Shown: positions 43,902 through 56,109, counted from the stretch's first letter. The stretch is 64,000 nt of DNA from Ceratotherium simum simum (GCF_000283155.1 NW_004454179.1:6943557-7007556); one strand, 5' to 3'. The notes: generated from the letters alone by a model not told the origin. Numbers and translations are program-made.

Positions 43902-44115
43902 TACAGTCACGCACTGCATAATGACGTTTCAGTTAACGTTAGACCGCATATACCACAGTGGTCCCGTAAGATTAGTACCAAGTAGCCTAGGTGTGTAGTA
44001 GGCTGTACCATCTATGTTTGTGCAGGTACGCTCTGTGATGTTCGCGTAACAATGAAATCACCTAACAACGTATTTCTCAGAATGTGTCCCCGTCGTTAAG
44101 CGACGCGTGACTGTA
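43902..44115. mobile_element. Internally deleted Tigger-type DNA transposon (MITE)
   Basis: A 210-base element bounded by TA duplications (43,902-43,903 and 44,114-44,115). Inverted ends read CAGTCACGC... on the left and ...GCGTGACTG on the right. The inner sequences TGACGTTTC and CGTCGTTAAGCGACG match the Tigger3/4-type ends as I recall them. The transposase region is absent. It was once mobilised by a mariner/Tc1-class (pogo-like) transposase. Confidence 0.85.
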
Positions 44116-44119
44116 TTTC

Positions 44120-44690
44120 TTTTTCTCTTTTTGTATATGTGAAATAAATTGATATATGTTTGGAAATATATCAAATTAACAGGTAAACAATTAATTTTTA
44201 AAATAAATGTATATATGTATTTTAGTCTGGGGAAACAGACATCTTCAGAAGCCCATGGAGATAAGAGTGACTTTAGAAGTAGAAACAATGGTGGTCATAG
44301 GTAACAGAATGAAATTAACTAGACAGAGTTCAGTAATGAAATACATTCAGTGAAGTTTTTTGGTTTTTAGTGAATTTTTTGGTTCAATTTGCATCACTGT
44401 TTATATTAGGTCCATAAAACAACTTTATTTTGATATAGTGCGGGTAGTTTTGTCTCTTCTGACTTTTGTCTGTTTATGAATTAAAAGATGTAAGAGATGC
44501 AGCCTTTCTTGAAGTTAAGCATTGATTCTTCCATTTCTAACAGTTTAAAATTATGCTTGGATAGTAAACTTGTAATGATAATAGGAATAAACTATTTTAT
44601 TTATATTGTCAAATCACCTTTTAACATCATAAAAGAAGGTATAAAAATTATTTTCTTTATTGACTTACCACCATAAGATGGTGTTTCACT
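44120..44690. other. No recognisable feature (intronic)
   Basis: AT-rich sequence. Nothing supported. Confidence 0.5.
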
Positions 44691-44694
44691 TATC

Positions 44695-45110
44695 TGTTGC
44701 CACATTCGTGCTGCATATCAAATAATCACAGTTACCTCTGCAACATAACTAGAAGCATTTATTGAGTTCGCAAGTCTGGGGTTCAACTGATCTGGGCTGG
44801 GCTTGCTCATGTAGTCAGCTGTGGGTTGGCTAGGCAGCTCTGCTGATCTTGGCTCGACTTGCTCCCTGTCTGAGGATGAGCTAGCTGATGTAGGTTGACC
44901 TAAGCTGAGATGACTGCAGTTACTAGACTCTGTTCCACCTTTCTCAACCTTCAGCAGGATACTTGGGCCAGTTATCATGGCATGGCAGATGTGCGCAAAG
45001 TGAGCAGAATAAGGAAGCACTTTTTCAAGCCTCTGCTTATGTGTCTGCTAATATCTCAAAGTATATCACATGATTGAGCCCAGACTCGTGGTGGGGAGGG
45101 TATTATAAAG
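44695..45110. repeat. Probable ancient LTR-type repeat, unassigned
   Basis: 'tgttgccacattcgtgctgc', 'agcatttattgagttcgcaa' and a series of GCTGGCTCAGCTGATC-like segments resemble a mammal-wide repeat of the type also suspected at 23.7 kb. The family is not identified. Confidence 0.35.
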
Positions 45111-45209
45111 TTATATGGCAAAGGGCCTGGATATGTGGAGGGATGAAGAATTGGGGCCATTTGCAGTCTACCTTAGAAAGCATCAGTCTTCATTTTTTCA
45201 TGTAAATAT

Positions 45210-45432
45210 TCATGTCAATAGGTATTGGTCAAGCACACAATATGTGCTTAACAGGTATTTTTCTCATTTAGTCTGTACAGTCAACCTGCAAAGAGTGTGA
45301 TATCCTTTTTTTTTTCTTTTCTTTTTACTCTCAAGGAACAGAGAGTTAGAATGATTAAATAATTCACAAATGTGATGGAACTGGCAGTTTGAATCTAGGA
45401 CTGTCTGACTTTAGAGCCTATATGCTTTTATA
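45210..45432 (-). repeat. MIR SINE
   Basis: 'caatatgtgcttaacaggta', a T-rich interruption, 'aggaacagagagttagaatg' and 'ctgactttagagcctatatg' follow antisense MIR. Confidence 0.7.
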
Positions 45433-45599
45433 TGACTGTTATCTTGTAAATTATGTTTTTAATTTTCCAAGTTTTTTCTCCCTTATTTTTGGGGACAAAG
45501 TATGGGTGTGTTTTATCATGTCTTCTGTACCGCATATCTTGTTTTTGCCATCTCAGAATCTTTCCCTCTTCTGGTAGTAGCATCTTGATTTTCTGTTAG

Positions 45600-46015
45600 G
45601 GAGCCATCTTTCCTGACATTCTTGAGTTCCATATGGTTTGGATGAAACTAACTTACTTCTGTGACTGATGCCTGGTCATTGGTCACAGTGAGTGAGTAGT
45701 TCAGGGATCAGCCTTGAGACTGGCTGATGGAGTTCTTAGGAAAGAGATCTCTTTTCTCTGGGCTGGCAGAGAAAATAGTCCATATGCAGGAAGCAGTTAC
45801 CATTTTGGGAAGAGCCTACCTCTGAGTGTAGTTGTTTGCCTTTGTGTGAGATAAACAGAGTGATGGACGGGGAGAGAAATATTGCTATGCACTTGAATCC
45901 ATCTGTACCTGAAGGGAGATCTAAAAAGCTTACTTGAACTCTTTTTTGTTCCGGCCCATTTAGGTTGGATTTTTATCACTTGCAACCAAAGTCCTGACAA
46001 ACACTGTTTTTAAGT
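45600..46015. repeat. Possible ancient repeat, unassigned
   Basis: The end 'tatcacttgcaaccaaagtc' followed by CTGACAAAC looks like the end of an old mammalian interspersed repeat. I could not name it. Confidence 0.3.
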
Positions 46016-46019
46016 TCTA

Positions 46020-46545
46020 AGAAAGATTATACCTTTGTAAGGGGAACAGAAAATGAATAGCTTACTGTAGGTAAACAATGTAAAAAAGCAAATTCTCTGG
46101 CCTTATGGAAATGGGGAGGGATGATTTGACTGTGATGATACTATACCAGGAAGAAACATAGTAGAGTGCAGCATGGGAATGATCTACTGAATTTAGTAAG
46201 ATGAGAAAGTAGACTCACCACTACAAGGCATTCTATTTCATTCTTTCTTAATGAATTCTTCAGTCACCTTCTTGAGTACCAAGTACAATAATAATATATA
46301 TAATGCCCATTTAGGTGTTGAAGAGTTGATTTTATTTTTTTGGTTATTTCTATTTCACAAGACGTTTTAAACCAAGAAACAGTGTTAAAATTGTTGGTTA
46401 TGATACCAGCTCAACCCACAAACATGATTTAAGTAAATTGAAGAGTTTAAGTAGTGTATTATTGAAATAAAATGCATAGACATCCGTTCCCAACGCCATC
46501 CCCTGTACCTTTTTATTAACTGGAAATGTTGAAATCTTGAATTCT
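46020..46545. other. No recognisable feature (intronic)
   Basis: AT-rich DNA with no supported gene or repeat. Confidence 0.5.
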
Positions 46546-46554
46546 AATATGCCA

Positions 46555-46672
46555 TTATCCCTACATATTTTACATCTATTATCACATGTAATTTAATTTT
46601 CATAATAACCTTACTAAGTGGGTATTATTTTAATTTTATAGGTGGAAAAACAGCTGTGTGGATTGATGCTAC
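46555..46672 (-). repeat. MIR SINE fragment
   Basis: 'tttaattttcataataacct' and 'ttaattttataggtggaaaa' match the central part of antisense MIR. Confidence 0.65.
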
Positions 46673-46924
46673 TACAAATTTGTGGTGTCCACCCTCAGCT
46701 GGACTCTCGGCATTGGGAGTTCTTTTGTGTATTCTTGGTCAGATCCTGCAGTTTACCACAGTGGCTCTCTTTTAGTCCTGTGCAGTCCTGCTTCTCTCTC
46801 AGCTGATGATCTTGTCACCTACAGAACAGTGCAACTAGAGGCTATTGAAAGTGCGTATTCCGCTAGCATTCTCCTTCTCACCCCTAGGACTACATGGAAA
46901 ACTTGAGAAAAATACCTACCTAAA

Positions 46925-47105
46925 GCATTGTTTCAGAGTATTGACCACCTGAACAAAACCACTGAGATATTTATAAAAATTGAAAATTTGGGGTCCTACC
47001 CCAGATCTGCTGAATCCGAATCTTCTTAGGTGGGACATGGGAATCTGTATTTTTAACAGATATCTCAAATGATTCTTATACACACTGAAGTTTGAAAACC
47101 ACAGG
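46925..47105 (+). repeat. MER5-type hAT MITE
   Basis: 'gtcctaccccagatctgctg', 'aatctgtatttttaacagat' and 'cactgaagtttgaaaaccac' follow the MER5 consensus, a non-autonomous hAT-Charlie element. Confidence 0.7.
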
Positions 47106-47129
47106 CATGTAGAATAAGGTTACTTTAAC

Positions 47130-47402
47130 CAGCATGCAAGACCCTCCAAGATAACTGATCCTAGCCTACTTCTTCAGTCTCAACTCTCTCTGTGTATCTT
47201 GCCCAGTCCACACTCTTGAATTCCACAAGTCCTCCAACCACAAAATACCGGTCACTTTTTCTAGCGTGCAAGCATTGCTATACCTCTCCTAGTTTGCAAG
47301 ACCCTTGAGGTCAGCGACCATGTTGGTTGTGTTTTTCTTTATATTTTAAGTACTTGACAAAGTGACTGGCACACAGTAGATGCTCAGTAAATATTTGTGG
47401 AA
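47130..47402 (+). repeat. L2 3' end
   Basis: 'cttgaggtcagcgaccatgt', 'gtgactggcacacagtagat' and 'gctcagtaaatatttgtgga' are the L2 3' terminus in sense. The 150 bases upstream fit the body. Confidence 0.8.
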
Positions 47403-47567
47403 AGGCAGAAAACAGTACTTTGAAATATTACAAACTAGTGACTGAAATTAAGTAAGAGATAGTGTTCTATTTATAGTGACTCAAGTTATTTAGGGAAAAA
47501 CCAAATTAATATGAGGAAGAGGGAGTGTAGATATTTTGGACACAATTTGTGGTACCCTTAATGGCTT

Positions 47568-47839
47568 TAACACAGTGATTTATTTTTTTGGTGAGGAAGA
47601 TTGGCCCTGAGCTAACATCGGTTGCCAGTCCTCCTCCTTTTGCTCGAGGAAGATTGTCCCTGAGCTAACATCTGTGCCAGTCTTCCTCTATGTTGTATGT
47701 GGGACACCACCACAGCCTGCCTTGATGAGTGATATGTAGGTCCACACCTGGGATCTGAACCTGCGAAGCCTGGGCTGTCAAAGCTGAGTGTGCGAACCCA
47801 ACCACTGCGCCACTGGGCCAGCCCCTAACACAGTGATTT
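47568..47839 (-). mobile_element. ERE SINE, tail-type
   Basis: A T-run, two tail units, 'ctatgttgtatgtgggacac', then the body to CTGGGCCAGCCCC. TAACACAGTGATTT at 47,568-47,581 and 47,826-47,839 is a perfect 14-bp target duplication, although the body is diverged. Confidence 0.92.
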
Positions 47840-47844
47840 TTAAG

Positions 47845-48755
47845 GGATGTTGGGTAGGAGGAGTTACCCCTTTGAGAACCACTGTGTTAGAGATACTACA
47901 GACTAGTTTTCTCTGCATGTGTGGAGACACAAGTGAAACTCGACCTGTAACAGGAAAAACATTATTTCTTTATTTTGTCTTGTTTCACTTCAAGATGTAA
48001 TCTTTACCTTTTTGTCCAGAGTGTGTATATTACTTGGAGGTTTCTAAAGTATCAGCAAAAGGAATAGGAAAGGGCTGGGAATTTTCTAGAAACACATGGG
48101 TAAAAGTTGGAGGTGGGCAGCAGATGGAGAAGGAAGAGCGTTTAGATTGTATGAGTGTAAAATATTGATGCTCTTTCCAGAAGTCCAGGGACATTTATAT
48201 TGACATACCCTGTGTGTGACACACTTTGCTCTCGATAGAAACAAATGAACCATGAACAGTGATAGCCATATTAAAAGGCGAAACTGTCGTGAATGTTCTC
48301 ACAGTGGTGATAAGGCAAGAAAGAGATATTTTAATATGACTTTGTCACCACTCTAGACACTTTGTAGTGATGTTGATCTAGGACTATCATTGCTTTAGGG
48401 GTGAGAGTGATGTGGAATGTCATTGAGGAGGACAAGATTTTATGAATGCTTTATTTTAGGTATTAATACTTAGGTTTTTATAACTCTGAGAGTTTCTTAT
48501 ATTCATATTTTGCTGTCAGGAGCTCACAGATCCTGTGAATTTAACAAACATGAATTTAACAAACATGAATGAATTTGTTTGTAACTTTTAGATTCTAAAA
48601 CCCTTCATGGCAGATGGCCTGGTGGACAGGGAATGGACATGGATACAAACTATTCCTTTTCTACTGGCTCTTCCTGTCTCTTTGGCAAGTTTGAGAAAAT
48701 AACTGACAAAAAGTGAGGCCCTGTTTTCAATCATTTAGCACTTTGCAGTATTCTT
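47845..48755. other. No recognisable gene; small tandem duplication
   Basis: Apart from a perfect 15-bp tandem pair (TGAATTTAACAAACA at 48,536-48,550 and 48,551-48,565) nothing stands out. Confidence 0.5.
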
Positions 48756-48779
48756 CCTGTATCTATCAGGACTCTTTCT

Positions 48780-49305
48780 ATTTCAAGTTCAGAAACCAAA
48801 TTCAAATTAATTTAAGTCAAAAGACCATTTTGTAGGTTTATGAACTGGAAAGTTCACAGAGTAAAGCTAAAGCTAGGTTCTGACATGTCTGGATCCAGAG
48901 GTTTGATGTCATTAGGAATGTCTCTTGATCTCCATCTCTAAGCATTCCTTTCCTCTTTTGGTTTCCTTCTTTGGCAGGTATGGTGGTAAAGATGATCAAA
49001 GGTAGCTCTAGACTTATATAATTCTTAAAGTCTGTCTTAAAGTCTGCATGTCTCTTTTTGTATAGCACCAGCCAAATTGGGCGAATGGAAGGACTCATTG
49101 GACAGGCTTGGGACATGTGGCCTCTCCCTGAACCAGTCACTAAGGCCAGTGGAGTGTGATTTTCTGACCTGACAGGGACAGGTGCCTGTTTTTGGGGAGA
49201 GGCTTAAGACCAGCCCTTGCTTATGGCTTGGAGGAGCAGATTGAATCTTCAAAAGAAAATTGGATGCTATTACCTAAGAAAGGGAAATGGATGCTGGTTA
49301 GGCAA
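48780..49305. repeat. Probable mammal-wide repeat, unassigned
   Basis: 'caggcttgggacatgtggcc', 'ctccctgaaccagtcactaa' and the end 'atggatgctggttaggcaaa' belong to a repeat type common in mammals. I do not recall its name and give no orientation. Confidence 0.4.
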
Positions 49306-49360
49306 AAACCTATAAATATCTATATATGAATCTGGGTCTACTTTTGAAGAAATTGATTTG

Positions 49361-49831
49361 GACTATGTTATGAATTGAATTGTGTCCCCCAGAAAGGTAT
49401 GTTGAAATCCTCACCCCTCAGTATCTGTGCATGTGACTTTACTTGGAAATAGGGTCTTTCAGTTGTAATCAAGTTAAAATGAGGTCATACTACATTAGGG
49501 TGGGCCCTCATTCAGTAACTGGTGTCCTTATAGGAAGAGGGAAATTTGGATAGCAACAAGGAAGATGGCCATGTGAAGACAGAAGACAGAGGCAGAGATT
49601 GGAATTATACTGCCACCGGCCAAGGAACGCCAAGGATTGCTGGCAACCACCAGAAGCTGCAAAGAGGCAAGGAAGTGTTCTTCCTTAGAGCCTTTGGAGG
49701 GAGCATAGCCCTGCCAATACCTTGATTTCTGCCTTCTAGTCTCCAGAACTGCGAGAGAATACATTCCTGTTGTTTTAAGCCACTTAGTTTGTAGTAATAC
49801 GTTAGCAGCTCTAGGAGACTAATACAGAACA
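49361..49831 (+). mobile_element. MaLR LTR (MST/MLT1-type), nearly full length
   Basis: It starts TGTTATGAATTGAATTGTG (49,366) and ends GACTAATACA (49,826), with 'cctccagaactgcgagagaa'-type and 'gttttaagccacttagtttg' hallmarks in place. GACTA and GAACA flank it as a possible 5-bp target duplication (one mismatch). It is a solo LTR of a non-autonomous ERVL-MaLR element, with no internal region. Confidence 0.85.
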
Positions 49832-49834
49832 TAT

Positions 49835-50940
49835 TTGGTACATTTAAGATTTATTATTTTATTCAGTCCATCCTCTTAAAATACTGACCATAAGTTTTCC
49901 CAATGAATATCTTTACATTTTAAATGGATTTTATGGGGATTTGGGATACCTTTGGAATTTATGGGTTTGGCATTTAAAAATATATAATCTTTGGTTAAAA
50001 TTTCGTCCTAACCATAATAATGTGACATGATATTTTTGTGATTGATTGTATTTCTTAGACTCTACATTTTAGAGAGTCTGTAGTTATAGTTTAGCTGAAG
50101 CCATGATCCTTGTTGATGAACAACTAAACATTATTTTTCAATGTGTTTGACTCCCAAATAGCACAGTTCCACGTGAGAACCAGTAGCAGAAGTAAAGTGA
50201 AACACCCAGAGTAAACGTGTGCTAATAGCCTGAATGTAAAAGAAAGAGTATGTCTAGGGCAACTGGCTGTCGAGGTGGGAACAAATTAGTATTTTGATGA
50301 GACTAAGCAAAAACTTAAGAGTAGCTCAAGCAGTATTTCTGGGCTCTTGTTCATTTGCTGCAAACTGAGAGAGTCATAATACCTTCAAGGTGTGGTTAAA
50401 CTTTGAAAAAAAAAATGATCTTATGAATATCCTAGTTTCTAATTTACAGGAAGTGGGTGTTTTCTATAGATACTGTAATTCTTACTCAAAACCTTTGTGG
50501 GATGATTTGGTCAGCCAAATGACCCACTCTACTTCTACTTCTATTTTTCCAAAATGCCACTTTCCTTGAGTAAATCAGTTCCATGTGATAGGCTTTAAAA
50601 AATAGATCTGTAATATGTACAAAAGCATTAAACATAATTTGAAATTTAAAGAAAAAAAGCTTTGTGGTACATACGAAAATTCATTTTTAAGGAATTTAAA
50701 ATTTAATTGGAAAAACAGTTTGGGAGACCTATAAGGCACTTTTAAATATATATACTCCCTGTCTGCCCCACCCCCAATAGTCACTGAAATGAAATAGGAA
50801 CAATAAGTAAAGAAAATGTCATATTTTAAGTTAGTAATGATGAATGCAGTACAACTAATTTTCATTATAAGTATTTTTGACAGTGGTACCTTTTTTTAAG
50901 TTTAGTAATATTTTCTCAAATCAAAACTCAAAATTATTTT
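49835..50940. other. No recognisable feature (intronic)
   Basis: AT-rich sequence without supported features. Confidence 0.5.
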
Positions 50941-51173
50941 TTTTAAGTATGCAATGAGAAGTCTTGGTTCCACTCATGCCCCATCTATTCATTTTACTTT
51001 CCTCCTGCAACCATTTTTATGTTATTCTTTTAGTGTTTCTTTATAAAAATAAAAGCAGATGTTAATATTTTTTCTTACTTTTCCCTGTTTATTGCAAACA
51101 ACCTTGCTTGTTCTGTATCTTGCTTTTTTCACTTACTATATTTTAGCTGTCTTTCCATAACAGTATATAGAGA

Positions 51174-51446
51174 GCATGCTCATTCTTTTTTTTTGTGGGG
51201 AAGATCAGCCCTGAGTTAACATTCGTTGCCCATCCTCCTCTTTTTGCCGAGGAAGATGGGCCCTGGGCTAACATCTGTGCCCATCTGCCTTTACTTTATG
51301 TGGGACGCCACCACAGCATGGCTTGACAAGCAGTGCGTCAGTGTGCACCCAGGATCCAAACCTGCGAACCCCAGGCCGCCAAAGCCGAGCACACGCACTT
51401 AACCACTACAGCACCGGGCCGGACCAAAGGCGTGCTCATTCTTTTT
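51174..51446 (-). mobile_element. ERE SINE, tail-type, in L1
   Basis: Two tail units (the second with GCCGAGGAAGATGGGCCC), then the body to CACCGGGCCGGACC. GCATGCTCATTCTTTTT at 51,174-51,190 and GCGTGCTCATTCTTTTT at 51,430-51,446 are the target duplication (one mismatch). Confidence 0.93.
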
Positions 51447-51884
51447 CACAGCTCCATTGTATTCCATTGGGTGGATGTACTGTAATATATTTAACTAGGT
51501 GATTATTAAAATCTAGTTGTTTTCACTTTTCACTTACCACTAACCATGCTGCAGTGAATAATATTGTATATAAGTTATTTTGTATGTGTAGGATACATTC
51601 CCAGAAATGGTATTGCTGAGTTTAAAGTGTAAAATGTATTTGTAATTTTGCTAGATATTGCCAAATTGCCATCTACATGGGTGATACAATTTTGTAGTCC
51701 CTCCTTCATTGTAGGAGAGCGCCCATCAGCTGAGTATCTGTATCCCCACAGCCTTACTAGTATCATATTATGTCTGACTTGTGGATTTTTGCAAATTTAA
51801 TAGGTAAAAAATATTCTCAGTATAGTTTTCATTAGCATTTCCTTTGTGAGTGAGGTTGAGCCTCTTATTTTTAATAAGACATTT

Positions 51885-52150
51885 CTTTTTTTTCTTTTCT
51901 TTCTTTTTTTTTTGGTGAGGAAGACTGGCCCTGAGCTAACATCTGTGCCCATCTTCCTCCGATTTGTATGTGGGGCGCCGCCACAGCATGGCTTGACGAG
52001 CGGTGCGTTGGTCCATGCCCGGGATTTGAACCTGCGAACCCTGGGCGGTGCGTTGGTCCATGCCCGGGATTTGAACCTGCGAACCCTGGGCTGCTGAAGC
52101 AGAGCATGTGAACTTCACCACCACACCGCAGGGCTGGCCCTTAAGGACAT
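51885..52150 (-). mobile_element. ERE SINE with duplicated B-box segment
   Basis: A tail-type ERE with a single tail unit and a perfect 45-bp tandem duplication: 52,001-52,045 equals 52,046-52,090. Each copy contains GGATTTGAACC, which on the minus strand is the pol III B box GGTTCAAATCC. The right end is GGGCTGGCCC. AGACATTTCT on the left and GGACATTTCT on the right are the probable target duplication. Confidence 0.93.
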
Positions 52151-52169
52151 TTCTGCTTACATTTGATCT

Positions 52170-53160
52170 TGAATTGACTTCTGCAGTGATGATTATAATA
52201 CATTGCCAGTGGTGAAAGTAATAATAATGTTTTAATAGGGGAGGAAAGGGAGGAGGTGATGATTATTAGAAAAAAGACTTTTGGATCTTCTTCCTCCAAC
52301 TCATAAATTTTCACATATTCAGAATTGATTCTTAGAGAATTGATTCTGAAAGTTAAGTTGCTTTGTTATTGCTTTAGCAAGTCTGCAGTATGTGATTGGC
52401 ACAGCATAGCCATCCAGGTTTTTCTGAGCATGCCTTTTTCAAGAAAGCATAGATTGGTGTTATGCAGTCTCTTTAAACTGCTTCAAAGGATTGTAGAAAA
52501 TTGTTCAAATTTCACCCAAAGGCCTGGTCTTGTATTTACCGTAGGTATTTGCTAAAGTAGAGGCTTTAGTTGGTGTAAGTTGATTTCTGTAAACATTTTT
52601 GCTTTCATTTAGTGCGTTCTGCAAAATCCCAGATCCATTCTTCCATGATGTTATTTTTTGTCATCAACTTGTCTATTCTATCTATTCTTTTTGACACTTC
52701 AGTCAGCTTTCTGTTTATTGAAATGTTGGGAGAACTGTTTTGAGTTTTTTGGTAGTAATGTCACTTTGTTTCCATTCTGAACTGAAACCCCCTTCCCTAA
52801 GCAGTTTTCTATAGCTATTAATGCCATTAAATATTGTCTTGACAGTAGTTTATGAACATTATTGTTTAATTTCTTAAAATCTGATATCTTAGAAACTGCA
52901 GGAAAAGCACATAGTAAAATATACAACAGAGATTAAAGATAGTAAGAATACATGTGCCCAATTAAGAAAGGAACAACAGGCAGAGTAAGGGTAGAAGCTA
53001 ATGACTCAGAGGACAATCTTATATTCTGAGTGCCAAGTTGACAAGGAAGTAGATACTCAGTGACTCATAGATACTGATCCAAAATGTACTCTGTCAAAGG
53101 TATATTGACTTACAATGGATTTCTCAAGCAAGGACAACCTCTGCTTGGGAGACAATCTTT
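52170..53160. other. No recognisable feature (intronic)
   Basis: AT-rich sequence. Short frames only. Confidence 0.5.
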
Positions 53161-53164
53161 GTTT

Positions 53165-53605
53165 AGATGGTTTGGTTGAGTTGCATTTTTAATTTATTCA
53201 TTGAGCCAAATGTTCTTTGAGTATCGATGCTAGCTACTGAGAACTATGCTACGTGGAGGGATACAGTGATGTGCATAGCATAGGAGACTATTCCAACTCG
53301 CATGGCATTTAGAGTCTAATGGAAGAAATAGGGACGTTAATCACATGAGGAACCTGTAACTACACAATGAGATAAGAGCTCTGAAAGGAGACATTGTTCT
53401 CTGTGTGTGTGTAGTTGTGTTTGGGTGGGGGGTGTGGATTAGAGTAATAGAATTTCAGAAGAATTTCTAAGAGAAATTTTCATTTGAGAGGTGAAAGATG
53501 AATAGGAGTTAACTAACCAGGGGAAGTAAGAGGAGAAGAGTGGTAGATGGAGAGGATTCTTCCAGACAGGGTGTTAGAATATGTTTTCAGAAGACAGGAA
53601 AAGAA
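53165..53605 (-). repeat. L2 fragment (antisense)
   Basis: 'aatttattcattgagccaaa', 'tggagggatacagtgatgtg' and 'tctaatggaagaaataggga' follow the reversed L2 3' end into its body ('agagaggattcttccagaca'). Confidence 0.6.
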
Positions 53606-53969
53606 AAATTAGACCTTGATTTCCCTCCTCAGATTCTGGTTTATATAAATATTTACATTTTCTTTTCACTACTTGGTTGCACTTAAACACGCTTTAACTT
53701 GGCTCAGGTTTTGGTTGTGAAGTATTCTTTGACTGTTTTTTTAAAAACAAGGGAAACTGATATATGGGAAAATTGGAGGAGAGGGGAGAACTGGATGAGT
53801 TTACTATTAAAATGTTATGGGAAGAAAGAAAAGACAGAGTGTGCTCAGGCACTGAATATTTCTGTAAATGGACAGCTGTATAATCACTCCCATTGGGGAA
53901 GCATGAAGGCATTCTTTGGCAGGCACTCTTAGTTCTTACCCTCTTTTCTTTCCAAGTTCAAATAGTGAT

Positions 53970-54275
53970 TTTTTTTTAACCACCTTTTTTATTGAGATAT
54001 AATTAATATGTACAATTCTTAAGTTTTGACAATTGTGTACATACACCCTGGTGACCTCCACCCCAAACAACATACAGAACATTTCCAGCCTCCTAGAAAG
54101 TTACTCACGTCCTTTTCCAGCCAGTTGCCCACCACCACAATAACTGATTTCGATCACCATAAATTAGTTTTGCCTGCATCTGGATTTCATATAAAAGGAA
54201 TCATGCAGTATATACTCTTCTGTGTCTGGCTTCTTTTGCTTAAACATAATGTTTATGTGTGTTATTACATTAATA
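53970..54275 (-). mobile_element. Old L1 3' terminal fragment (first copy)
   Basis: 'ttttattgagatataattaa', 'aattgtgtacatacaccctg' and 'ttttgcctgcatctggattt' are antisense L1 3' end sequence. A second 3' end starts immediately after it, so there were two insertions of related L1s in the same orientation. Confidence 0.75.
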
Positions 54276-54279
54276 GTTG

Positions 54280-55095
54280 ATTCCTTTAAGTAGATTTATT
54301 GAGATAGAATTCATATGGCAAAAAATTCACCTATTTAAAGTGTACAATTCAATGATTTTTGCTGTAGTCACAGAGTTGTGCAGCCATTCCCACAATCAGA
54401 TTTTAGAACACTTTTTCGTCACCCCAGTAGGTACCATTATATTCGGTTTACAGATGAGAACCCATACCTGTTAGCAGTCACTCCTTACGCTGTCCCCCTC
54501 ACTTTCCACCCCCCAGCCATAGATAATTACTAATTTACTTTGTCTCTGTAGATTTGCCTATTCTGGCCATTAGTTCATTCTTTTTATTGCTGAGTAGTGT
54601 TCTATTGTATGGGCATACCACAATTTGTTTATCTGTTCCATTCCTGATAGACATTTGGGTTATTTAGCTTGGGGTTATTATAAGTAAGGCTATCCCATAA
54701 ACATTTTTGTATAAGTCTTTTTTCGTTTCTCTTGGGTAAATACCTAGGAATGAAATCGCAGGGTCATAGGGTAGAGATATATGTTTAACTTCATAGGAAA
54801 CTCCAAAGAGGTTGTATCTCCACTTTACATTCCCCCCAACAATGTCTGGAGAGATCAGTTACTCCACATCCTCACAAATATTTGATGTTTGTTAGTCTTT
54901 TCTATTTTGACCATTCTAGTGGTTATAAAGTGGTATCTCATTGTTTTAATTTCCCTAATGACTAATGATATTGAACACCTTTTAATGTGCTTCCTGGACT
55001 TTCATATATGTTCTTTTTTGAAGTATCTAAGTCTTTTGCCCATTCAAAAAATTCAGTTTATCTTGTTGTTTATTTGTGATAATTCTGTATATAAT
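54280..55095 (-). mobile_element. Old L1 3' region (second copy)
   Basis: 'atttattgagatagaattca', 'tttaaagtgtacaattcaat', 'gtctctgtagatttgcctat', 'taaatacctaggaatgaaat' and 'aatgactaatgatattgaac' appear in order, antisense, with stops throughout. Confidence 0.85.
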
Positions 55096-55099
55096 TAAT

Positions 55100-56100
55100 A
55101 GGTAATTATATATGTATTATAGACATTTGATCTTCAAGAAATGTAAAGGTAGAAATAGATATCTGTGGGGGAGCTGTTGTAACATTGGGTTTTTTAGTCT
55201 CCAAACTATTTTTTTAGAGAATCACATTAGAAAAAGATTGCTTTATTTGGACCTTTTCTAAGGAGATAGCTAGAGTAGTTGGGTTCATTACTGAACCATG
55301 ATTCAGGGAAGAACAACAGCTTTTAGGAAGTATGCCTTATAAAAAACAACAACAAACAAACCAGTTCATTAACTTTAAGTCCCAGTATCTGCCACTCCAT
55401 AGAGTTCAAGATAGAATCATGGTCCTCAACTCCTCTCCTTTTCCCTAGCAAGTTTTGTCAGTTTTGGTAGGGTCCCAAATGGACCCAAGAAGTTTTGTGC
55501 CACATAGAAGCGGTCCTTCTGAGCAGTAAGACACCTGAGATGAGAAGTGCCCCTAAACTAGCTCTATAGCTTGCCCTCCAGTAGTTGTCCCACAATCTGT
55601 AGCTTACTCACATCTCGTGTCTGATAGTCCATGTAGCTGGAATTAGGTGTGAACTCTGTTATTAGGGCATATGTGTGTCGCATCATTACCACAGTGTCAG
55701 TAAAAAGTATTGCTGAGCCTGCAGAAATTTCAGAGAGACTGGGCCAGGGTACGATGCATCAGTAGCCGTAATTTAGCTTTTGTTACATCATGGGGTCTTT
55801 AGAAAACCAGCTTTTTGGTTCACTGGGAGACATTCATGAGCTTTTACCAACCTCTCTTGCTTGTAGAAAAGAGAACATGGGGCATTTCATGACCCTGAAG
55901 GAATTTTGTTGAAAATGGTTTACTTTACTGGATGTGAGTCTTTACTAAAATGGAAAGTGTTACAGGTAGATCAGGACAGGAATGTTTATTATTAAGTGTT
56001 TATATCTCACAGGCTATAAAACGGTATTAGACACCTGGTACCTTTTTGTAGAGATCAGTATACTGACGTCTTAGGTCTTGCAAGAGGTTTGCAGACTTCC
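55100..56100. other. No recognisable feature (intronic)
   Basis: No gene or repeat can be supported. Confidence 0.5.
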
Positions 56101-56109
56101 CTCACTTTA

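Larger units (their letters stand above)
50945..52165 (-). mobile_element. Old L1 3' end, interrupted by two EREs
   Basis: The antisense series 'tttcactcatgcccc'-like end, 'attctttttcacagctccat', 'ccatgctgcagtgaataata' and 'tgtgtaggatacattcccag' marks an old L1 (or HAL1) 3' region. EREs sit at 51,191-51,429 and about 51,892-52,140. Confidence 0.7.

Noticed and set aside
52001..52090. CRISPR-like or minisatellite array
   Set aside because: There are only two abutting copies without spacers, inside a SINE, in a mammalian genome.
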